DNA from: Melampsora larici-populina 98AG31
Lineage: Eukaryota; Basidiomycota; Pucciniomycetes; Pucciniales; Melampsoraceae
DNA: 64,000 nt
Reading direction: 5' to 3'
Assembly (NCBI RefSeq): GCF_000204055.1
Contig: NW_006768779.1
Location: 1,023,283-1,087,282 of the forward strand
Shown here: one piece after another, positions 55,884 to 64,000 of the stretch
Position numbering within the stretch: position 1 is the first letter of the stretch
How the letters are laid out: each line of letters begins with the position of its first letter
The notes under the pieces: generated by a model
What the model was told of the DNA's origin: nothing
Database searches by the model: none
The model's input: the letters and a program-made list of their open reading frames with translations, nothing else
Translations under genes and position numbers: made by a program

Positions 55884-56248
55884 TGTGATGGGGAACCTTG
55901 TATCCTAGATACTGGTCTGGTCTTGAACACTTGAACCTGTTCTGGTCTGGTCTTTAATAATAATGTCTTTCTAGAAAAAGGGAAATGATAATAAATATTT
56001 CGATAAAGAAAAAGCTCTACAACAGAAAAGATAAGAGAGTATATAAAGGAAAAATCGACAACAATCAGGAACAAACTAAAGCTCATATAAGCTTCAGGAA
56101 CAAACAGAATTTAAGATAACATAATCAGATACGAGAGAAATAAGGAACAGAAGAAAGAAAAAGGTAACCAGAACAACGTCTAGCCATACAGAAGAATCTT
56201 GAAACAAACTAATAATAATTCTAACCCTAACCGCACTCGTCTATGACA
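55884..56248 (-). repeat. 5' LTR of gypsy element 2
   Basis: 365 bp, the promoter copy. Its TATA box reads TTTATATA on the minus strand at 56047-56040. Confidence 0.95.
56040..56047 (-). promoter_or_regulatory. TATA box in the 5' LTR of gypsy element 2
   Basis: CCTTTATATACTC on the minus strand. A start site 30-40 nt downstream would fall at about 56004, where the sequence complementary to the putative primer site begins. Confidence 0.55.
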
Positions 56249-56253
56249 CTTTG
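56249..56253. repeat. Target-site duplication (right) of gypsy element 2
   Basis: CTTTG immediately after the LTR terminus. Confidence 0.9.
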
Positions 56254-56607
56254 ACTCGGCTTGTTGGCTATTTGAAATTGTTGACTCCTAATAAAGGGTT
56301 GAAATTGTGATGGAAGCGAAGTGAATTTGAATTTAAAGTGACACCAAAAAGGAAAGGGTCTGATTGGTTGGTTGGTGTGTATGTAAGTTGTATGGTTACA
56401 AGTGGTGACTGAGTGAATCTTCACAGCAAACCAAGTTCCAACTTCCAACCCAAAAAGCAAATTGTTATTTTCAAATTGCAATTCCACTCTCGATTGAATC
56501 TCAACTACATACATATATAGCATCAACTTATCGGAAAACACTCAAATCAACCAAACATATCGTAACAAAACATCAAATCGAATCGAATAGCAAACATTCT
56601 TTCCCAA
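56254..56607 (+). promoter_or_regulatory. Upstream region of NAA50, next to the gypsy insertion
   Basis: No gene. About 355 bp remain between the element and the NAA50 ATG, with a TATA-like ACATATATAGC at about 56511-56521. Confidence 0.4.
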
Positions 56608-57813
56608 ATGAACGGACCTTGGTTATCACTCTTACCGGTCACTGATCCAAAACCATTCAAACCATCGACCATCAACCCTTCAAGTTCATGTGATCATTCA
56701 AATCAAATCAAATTCAAATCAAACAAACGACCAGCACTACATACTCATAACCATCATCCTACTTCAAATTCGATCCTAAAACCTATGATTTTAGAAACCA
56801 GACCTAAATTGAAGAAAACGGTTCATACTCATATCTTATCAAATCATACGAATTCGAATCTAATCAATCATAGTTTTGATTCTTCTTTCAAATTGAAATC
56901 TTCTAATTTACTTTTGAATTCGAGATCGGTTCAAGATGATCATGAACCATTTGAGATTAGGAATTTAAAAGTGGCCGATTTAGAAAAAGTCAAAGAATTA
57001 CATGTAAGTCGTCATTTGATTGTTTTCTTTAAAATCTCAAATTGAACCAAAAAAAATTAACGATTAAACTGAAATCTTGATTTTCTTGTTGTCCAATAGC
57101 ATTCAACTTTACCCATCACTTATCCTACTTCATTTTTTTGTAATTTATTAATGAAACAAGAAAATGATATTGCATTAGTAGCTACTTTACCATCAAGTTT
57201 ACCAGCAGGTTATTTTGATTTAAAAGTACAAGAATCGAATTCGAATCAGATCATCAAACCTGATTTACTTCATACAAACCATCATCATCATCATCTTTTA
57301 CATCATGTGACATCACCTTTGTCAGGTAAAAAACCGATTTCATTAGATATCATTGGATCTATTACATCGACTTTTAAACCAGAGACGAAGGAGATTCGGA
57401 TTTTAACTTTATGTGTTGATCATCAGTATCGTAGACATGGATTAGGTCAAATGTTAATCAAAGAATTGATCATCAAAACACGTCAATCGACTTGTCAATC
57501 AAACCGAGTCTCTTTACATGTCCAAGCCACTAATTCGATCGCCCTGAAGTTTTACTTGAGATTAGGCTTCAAGAAGATGATCTTTAAAGAATCATATTAT
57601 TCTAATCAAGCTTTAAAACCTTTGAATCATTCTAGATCTACTACTTCTTCTTCTACTTGTACTTCTTCTACTTCCACTTCTTCACCCGCTTCAGTTTCGG
57701 CTTCTACTTCCACTTGCACTTCTGATGATGGGTTAGATGATGATTCAAATTCGAAGATCATGGTTAAAGATATAGACGCTTGGTTCTTGGTTTTAGATTT
57801 ATCGACTTCTTAA
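56608..57813 (+). CDS. NAA50: NAA50-type N-alpha-acetyltransferase (GNAT fold)
   Basis: Two exons, 56608-57003 and 57100-57813, junction phase 0 (GTAAGT / AATAG), 369 aa. NAA50 acetylates protein N-termini with acetyl-CoA, often with the NatA complex. The GNAT domain spans about residues 115-300: FEIRNLKVADLEKVKELHHSTLPITYPTSFF, the strand RILTLCVDHQYRRHGLGQMLI with the acetyl-CoA-binding (R/Q)xxGxG/A loop as RRHGLG, and VSLHVQATNSIALKFYLRLGFKKM...ESYY. The match to NAA50 (PVSY, LHVQxxNxxAxxFY, YY) is close. It is twice the usual ~170-aa length: a ~110-residue polar N-terminal extension, an insert with a HHHHHLLHH run between the catalytic strands, and a Ser/Thr-rich insert near the C-terminus. 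Confidence 0.85.
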
Positions 57814-58934
57814 ACTTGAATCCATAACAGATCTTGTAAACGAACCAATTCAATTAATCCATTGGTTTTCTTGAAGTTTATCCAACATACACATACATAA
57901 ATACATACATATCCTTAGGTTCTTTGTTTTACATTCATTTCAATTGACTCTTTTGAAATTCATTTTTTTCATCATCTCTTAAAGTTTTAATTCAGTGTTT
58001 TTCCTTCTTTGTTCTTAGATTTTCCTTTTCCTTTTAATTCCTCTATATGACTTTTTGTATGAACTCTCATCTTTTTAATACTTTTTTGTTTGATTCTAAC
58101 ACATTTTAGTTACTTTTTTTTGTCATCTTATTATCCCTCATGGTTTTCTTTTGGTTGTGTATATGTAATGGATAGTGTGTTTCTTTTGAAGAAAAATAAA
58201 AAACCTAAAAAACTCAAATAATTAAACGAGTCAAATGGATGAATCATAAGAAGACTGATTTACTTCTTGTACAAATATTTATAGTTTGTTCATGAAAAAG
58301 GTTTTCAAGAATTGCTTGTTGGGAAAGATGAAGAATTTTAAAGGTCATGATCAGGTTTTACTGTGATCAGAAATCAAACGTTTGAACTGAGTTTGTTCAT
58401 CATCAAATCATTCTAACCCGATTTACACATATGTGATGAGGTGAGGCGCAAGTTTTCTTCAAGAATACATTGGATTACTATTTGATTGACACGAATTGAA
58501 ACTGAGATGTTATATTTGATGATGAGTGCTTCACAGATCAGAGCTCAAACTTGAATCTCAGTTCGTTGAATTTGAGCAGACGGATAGGGTGAGCTCAAAT
58601 GTTATCTTCTTGACTTGAATGCTATCTTGGTTGAATCAAATTAAAAAGCTGAACAGAAACTCAATCAAACCAACATCTCATTCAGTTTACCAATACCAAT
58701 GAGACCTAATCTCAAACCTTCACATTCTAGTTTACCATTCATAACACAATTCGATTTGATCAGCTTATCAATCTGATCTATAGTACAAAGAACAACATCA
58801 TTCACTCTGATTTACCATTCAAAAACCAAACCAAATCATTCTACTTGACCCCTTTCATACAAATTCATTAAAGCTTTCTTCATTATGAGTTTTTTGTTTT
58901 GTTTTGAAAGATGTTTGGATTGAATTTGATGATT
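57814..58934. other. Convergent 3' flanks of NAA50 and PRO1, no gene seen
   Basis: T-rich UTR-like sequence after NAA50, then AT-rich DNA. No open frame of interest. Confidence 0.55.
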
Positions 58935-60854
58935 TCATGGTTTATAAAGTTTCATCATCACGATTGACTCAATCACATGTTCAGAATCAATATGATCTAA
59001 AACATTTTCAATCTCATTACTAAAGAAACCCAAACCATCAGAAGATCAGCAAACCAAAAAAACCAAGTATCAAGAAACCAGACGATCAATGAGGCAAAAG
59101 AAGAATCAAAGCATCACATACCTATGTAAACCTTTAACTTTATGCATTTCAATCGAATTATAATTAGCCAAACCTCTTCCAACTTCCAAAAAATCCACCC
59201 CAAGTTGTTCTTCCTTGCCCACGAATTCCTTAAGCCGATCAGATTGCAAAGGATCCTTAACGATCTCTTTCTCGTTCGATTTCAAATGGTTTGTAAACTC
59301 TCTAGGAATCAAGATCTTCACAGCTTGACCGACCGAAAAGTTTCCCAAGACTTGATGTAATCCGACCGGTAAGAGTCTTCCACCATTGGATTGACGACTA
59401 AGAGCTTTAAAGGCTCCTTCGTCTATGACCACTGATCCTTTAGGTGCTAATCCATAAGCTACCCAAAACTTTCGATCAGTTAAAGGACTTCTGACCGGTA
59501 AGAAGACAGTATAGATCGGTTCATCATTCGAGTATGGTTTGGTAAGTTCGTTGGGAGAAGTTAAGATGGCAGGTGATTGAAGTGGGATCCCATCCGAATC
59601 AAACCAACTTGATTGATTAGATTGTAAATTCGAAATGATCTGGGGTATCATTTCTGGTTTTAACGAATTACAGATGATCGTAGACACTCCGGCTAGAGTG
59701 GCTAATTCGGCTGCAATCAATTTGGTTTCCATTCCACCTGTTCCTAAAGAAGAACCAAGTGTAGTAGTTGAAACTAACCCCCACAAAGAAAAAAAGTCCT
59801 CCAATTCGAAATCAGTTGATTGATGAATGATTTGGAATTTGTTGACTCACCTAATTGTCTTACACCTTCAATATCATGTACGACTCTAACGATTTGAGCC
59901 TGAGGATTGTTTCTTGGATTTTCAGTAAACAAACAATCTACATCAGTCATTAAAAACAAATAATCGGCTTTACACATTCCAGCTGTCACAGCTGAAAGAG
60001 TATCGTTATCACCAAATTTGATTTCAGTGATCGAAAGTGTATCGTTTTCGTTGATGATCGGTATCACTCCATTGTTTAGTAAAGTCGTGATTGTTGAAGT
60101 CGCATTCAAATATCTTGATCTCTAAAAACCCATGATCAAGTGTGATAGGTTAGTTTTTTTTGTCTGTGGAGTGTGATGTTGTTGTTGTTTGACGTACATC
60201 TGCTAAATCACTTCTGGTTAATAAAATTTGTGCAATCGGTTGATTTAGTTTACTGAATAGACTATCCCAAAGTCCAATCAAATGACCTTGACCAATAGCA
60301 GCTAAAGCCTAAAACCAACCACCCAAAAAAAAGAACCAACCCATCTGTAAATTAGAATACCCTCATCACAGGATAAAAAAGAAAAATCAAATATAAAATC
60401 TTAACTTGTTTTTCATTTAAAGCTTTAGGTTTTTTTGACCATTTTTCTTTTTCTTTTTGATTTGGATTTGATTCAAGATGATTTAAAGATTTCATTCTTC
60501 TCATTCCCATACCAATAGCACCAGAAGAAACCAGTATGATCTTATGACCCAAACATCTTAATGTATTACAAACTTCTACTAAGTTTGATAATAATCCTAA
60601 TCTTAATTTTAAGTTGGTTTCTGATAAGATTGATGATGTACCTATTTAATTTTTTTTTGTTTTGAAGAATTAATTGGGTTCTATATAAGATTTTTGATTG
60701 TTTTTTCTTTGAGTGATCGTATCGGTTTTTTTTTGATGAGATAAGTTCGGTTTGACTTACCTAGTTTGATGACTATTGTTAAATGAGTTGAGCTTGTGGT
60801 TGATGGGTTGTTGGGATTTGGAGTGGTTGGATTTGATGAAGGTTTTGATTTCAT
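58935..60854 (-). CDS. PRO1: Glutamate 5-kinase (proline biosynthesis)
   Basis: Phosphorylates L-glutamate with ATP, the first step of proline synthesis in the cytosol. I assembled six exons: 60854-60761, 60641-60406, 60308-60198, 60121-59851, 59743-59122, 59019-58935; phases 1,0,0,1,2 agree at every junction; 472 aa. Motifs: [13 protein letters not shown] across the first junction, [31 protein letters not shown], the substrate and ATP region [12 protein letters not shown]...FGDNDTLSA, the [11 protein letters not shown] block, and [15 protein letters not shown] across junction 4. A C-terminal PUA domain follows ([11 protein letters not shown]...[28 protein letters not shown]). Fungal PRO1 is about 430-460 aa, so the length fits. 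An asparagine/proline-rich 25-residue N-terminus precedes the kinase. The last ~12 residues are poorly conserved. Confidence 0.93.
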
Positions 60855-62090
60855 TTTGGTTTTCTTGTTGAAGTTGATGAATATCTTGAACTTGCTTGAC
60901 TTTGGACGTTGAAATCAATATGTAATTGGTCACTTCTCTCGACAGGGTGATTTCAAATAACAGAATTGTGATTATAAAAACTTGGTTTTGAAAACATCGT
61001 TTCTTGAGTTTATAAACTGCATTTCTGAAGTTCATTCATCAAATCAAATCAAATCATCAAATCACCTTCAGTTTATGCTTCTATCAATAAACCTCAGCAC
61101 GTGAAATAACACCGCCTCATCTCTTATCTTTTCAAAACATGCTTACAATTGGTTTGGGTAATCAATCACATTCTCTTTGAGGACAAGAAGCAAATGATAG
61201 AAAAGTAAACAACAAAATCCTAACTCCTTTTTGTGAATAGGTAAAGTGTATCTTATTGCCAAGAAAATGAAAAGAGTTTATGTTTGCATTCGAGTTAACA
61301 TCTCAAGTGGATGAAGACGTGAATGTGATCAAACAACCAATCAATTCAAAGTGTTTCAAAGTGATATGGGCGTACATAATTGAGAATCAGATCAACACTT
61401 CATGATGAGGTAAATGCGCGATGAACACACAAGAGTCAAGACCCCTGATACATAACCTCCTTTGTTGGTAAAATATCATTGCCTCATCCTGTTCACCATC
61501 AGTTTGACTCCGATAAGTTTTTCTACATAATAGAAATATATGTTGTATAGAAGGTCTCAGAGAGATATCCGATTTCAGTCCGATTTCAACATAGCTTAAC
61601 AACTCACGCGATCGAGAGCTTGGAAAATGGATATTGGTAGTTGAAATGACGTGAAAAAAAGGTAGGGTTATTGCACCTTCGATAATATAGGTGTGGTATG
61701 ATATATATAATGTTAGATCAGACGTGATCGAATTTGATGAATAAAATCGATAAACTTAAAAACAGTTGAAGTAAGGTAAAGAGAAGTAAAGAGAGCGAGG
61801 ATGAGTGAGTGAAGAGAATTAAAAGGAATGACGTCATCAAATTGAATTTATAAAGTGATCAAATCTATAATGCTCAACTCCTCTTGACTCGTCTCGTACC
61901 ACTGCTTACCAAGTACACATCACCAATCCATCAGTCTTTTTTGACCAAACTCACTTCAACCATCTTAAAAACCAATCTTGTTCTTTTACTATTTTTATAT
62001 AAAACACTGAAAACCTTTCATCCTTCTTCTTACTTTTCATCCCTTTCTCATCTTTTTATCAATTCTAAATTCAACTTCAATCGATCCAAG
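60855..62090. promoter_or_regulatory. Divergent promoter region of PRO1 and PCK1
   Basis: No gene. It contains a TATA-like GATATATATAATG at about 61698-61710 and TTTATAAAG at about 61848. Two CCGATTTCA units spaced 11 bp apart lie at 61569 and 61580 (listed separately). The ~200 bp before the PCK1 ATG is pyrimidine-rich, as in strongly expressed fungal genes. Confidence 0.5.
61569..61588. promoter_or_regulatory. Direct repeat CCGATTTCAGT/CCGATTTCA in the PCK1 promoter
   Basis: Two CCG triplets in the same orientation with an 8-bp gap, about 510 bp upstream of the PCK1 ATG. CCG/CGG triplet pairs are the usual targets of Zn2Cys6 factors. Function is inferred only. Confidence 0.35.
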
Positions 62091-64000
62091 ATGGCTCACT
62101 TACTTCATTCTCATACTAACTCTCCTCTCACCCGTACTGGTACTCCCATGCATCTCTTTGAGGAACCGGGTAGTCATGTCTCTCAGTTTAGTTGTTCTCT
62201 TTTGGTGAAGAGGTTCATGATTTCATTTGACTGATATCATTGTTCTTCATTCAAAGTGCTGGTCAACCTCATTATCATCTAGTGGGAAAAGATCTTAAAA
62301 TGTTCTCAGAGGCTGGATTTGATATGGATAAGATTGTGAGCATGGGTTTCATCTTCTTCACGGTTCTGATGACCAAAAAAACTAATGAGGTTTGGTTTGA
62401 TGTTTCGTTTTAGCATATCAAACGAAACGCACCCATTGCACAATTATATGAAGAAGCTATCAGAAACGAAGGAGCGATTATCTCAGCTTCAGGTGCTTTG
62501 ATCAATTTCTCGGGAAAGAAAACCGGTAGATCTCCAAAAGATAAACGGATCGTTTATGAAGAAACTTCGAAAGATCACGTTTGGTGGGGTAGTGTTAATA
62601 TTAAGATGGATGAACATACTTTTGAAATCAATCGAGAACGGGCTATTGATTATCTCAACACTCGTGATAATGTTTATGTTTTTGATGGATTTGCTGGTGT
62701 ATGTATCTTTCCGTTTGATCCCCCACTTTCCAGTTGGCTAATCTCTTTCGATCACCTAAATCTTTGCCTTGATTCTTGATCCTCAAGTGGGATCCAAAAT
62801 ATCGGATCAAAGTTCGAGTGATCTGTGCTCGTGCCTATCATGCACTTTTCATGACCAACAGTAAGTAGATTTTCTTCACTCGCGTGCAAAAAAGTCACTA
62901 AAGCTTAAGTCTCGTTTGGATCTCTTTCTTAGTGCTCATCAGACCTACTGAAAAGGATTTGGAAGATTTTGGAGAGCCTGATTTTACCATTTATAATGCT
63001 GGTCAATTTCCAGCCAATCGATTTACTAGTGGTATGACATCTGCCACTTCGGTTGAAATCAACTTCAAACGTCGTGAAATGGTCATTCTTGGTACCGAAT
63101 ATGCCGGTGAGATGAAGAAGGGTATCTTTTCCGTCATGGTAATCTTCTATACCCTTTGCCTTTAAAAACATCTTCACATAAGAGTACTGAGATATGTCGT
63201 CTTTGTCAAGCACTATCTCCAACCGGTCAAGTTTGGCCAATTGTCATTGCATTCATCGGCGAATGAAGGGCCTGATGGGGATGTATCACTCTTCTTTGGA
63301 CTTTCGGGTACTGGAAAGACTACTTTATCGGCTGATCCAGCTCGTATGTTAATCGGTGATGACGAACATGTCTGGTCTGATAACGTAGGCTGATAGAGAT
63401 CCTTTGAAATGATTGATCCTGACTTGCTAATGAATCCACTTATTCTCGCAGGGCGTGTTCAATATTGAAGGAGGATGTTATGCTAAATGTATTGGCTTGA
63501 GTGCCGCCAAAGAACCTGATATTTATCGAGCTATTCGATTCGGGGCAATCCTTGAGAATGTAGTCTACGATGGTGATTCGCGAGAACCGTGTTATGATGA
63601 TGCTAGCATAACCGAGAACACTCGTTGTGCTTACCCTATAGAGGTAGGAGATCCGGTTTTGAAATGTTCCTGTTCAGATGGGAGAAACCGACAATACGTG
63701 TGAATGCTCTTCAGTTCATTCCAAATGCAAAGATTCCTTGCTTATCGACTTCTCAACCGTCGAACGTGGTGTATCTGACCTGTGACGCTTACGGTATCCT
63801 ACCACCGGTATCAAAACTTACTCGAGAACAAGCTCAATATTGGTTCTTGATGGGCTACACCTCAAAAACCCCTGGTACAGAGGACGGCGTCACTGAGTGA
63901 ATTGACTGATTACTTGATCATTTTGCTTGTGAAATCTAGCATGATTTTAATTTACGACTTTTGGGTATTCACTTTTTAGGCCTACTCCCACGTTTTCCAC
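62091..64000 (+). CDS. PCK1: Phosphoenolpyruvate carboxykinase (ATP), 3' end outside window
   Basis: Converts oxaloacetate to PEP with ATP, the committed step of gluconeogenesis. Exons: 62091-62185, 62257-62335, 62414-62698, 62788-62860, 62933-63138, 63211-63384, 63452-63643, 63715-63896 and 63980 onward; phases are consistent. About 435 codons are visible of the usual ~550. Motifs: [22 protein letters not shown] (substrate-binding), [24 protein letters not shown]...[10 protein letters not shown], the P-loop [16 protein letters not shown], the metal-binding [45 protein letters not shown] and [14 protein letters not shown]. This set identifies the ATP-dependent family. The first intron (donor GTTTAG) is the least certain. 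It shares its upstream region with PRO1. Confidence 0.95.

Larger units (their letters stand above)
49817..56248 (-). mobile_element. Intact Ty3/gypsy chromovirus (element 2)
   Basis: 6432 bp with two LTRs of exactly 365 bp (49817-50181 and 55884-56248) that look identical by eye, and the 5-bp duplication CTTTG. One uninterrupted gag-pol frame (55548-50209) fills the interior, and its stop lies only 27 bp before the 3' LTR. Identical LTRs and an open frame point to a very recent insertion that may still be active. It sits in the intergenic region between MRPS9 and NAA50 (about 370 bp from each coding region). Confidence 0.96.

Noticed and set aside
58935..58960. Frameshift near the C-terminus of PRO1
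   Set aside because: Another register would read VNRDDETL, close to the usual HRDN end, but it would need an indel and follows an in-frame TGA. The tail is variable, so chance similarity is more likely.
61884..62090. N-terminal extension of PEP carboxykinase (in-frame upstream ATG at 61884)
   Set aside because: The upstream part is low-complexity pyrimidine-rich UTR-like sequence without similarity to the family; ATG 62091 gives a normal N-terminus.

Overview
This looks like a nuclear segment of a basidiomycete genome, most likely a rust fungus (Pucciniales). Genes carry many short introns (about 60-100 bp) with GTRNGT donors and YAG acceptors, intergenic DNA is AT-rich, there is a decayed KDZ-type transposase, and LTR retrotransposons fill roughly a third of the window. 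The order is inferred from gene style and repeat content; the exact species cannot be told.

Layout. 1-3768: 5' half of a Ty1/copia element on the minus strand, running off the left edge. 3769-6965: a gag-only Ty3-like unit on the plus strand ending in an LTR. 8369-9930 (-): two-exon PPR-like, probably mitochondrial protein. 11295-13841 (+): ten-exon secreted phospholipase B. 14970-16114 (+): FIT/Scs3-family ER lipid-droplet protein. 16748-19134 (+): broken KDZ transposase. 20399-20918: near-perfect 260-bp tandem duplication. 21666-34003 (-): an unrecognised cysteine-motif gene whose first exon is split by a full-length Ty3/gypsy element (24986-33443; 5-bp target duplication CAGTC). 36382-37160 (-): SAP-domain THO1/SARNP-type mRNA-export protein. 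42723-44354 (+): Zn2Cys6 + PAS transcription factor resembling the ERT1/RDS2/AcuK group. 48006-49438 (+): mitochondrial ribosomal protein S9. 49817-56248: a second, apparently intact gypsy chromovirus (apparently identical 365-bp LTRs, target duplication CTTTG, one uninterrupted 1779-codon gag-pol). 56608-57813 (+): NAA50-type N-acetyltransferase. 58935-60854 (-): glutamate 5-kinase. 62091-64000 (+): PEP carboxykinase, cut by the right edge.

How it fits together. The host genes are mostly housekeeping: mitochondrial translation (S9, perhaps the PPR-like protein), proline synthesis (PRO1), gluconeogenesis (PCK1), lipid metabolism (phospholipase B, FIT) and mRNA export. PRO1 and PCK1 diverge from one 1.2-kb intergenic region. 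The Zn2Cys6-PAS factor belongs to a group whose studied members control gluconeogenic genes such as PCK1, so a regulator and a possible target lie about 18 kb apart; that link is inference. The most notable observations are the retrotransposon-split cysteine-motif gene, and a 10-nt complementarity in the second gypsy element that suggests Tf1-like self-priming.
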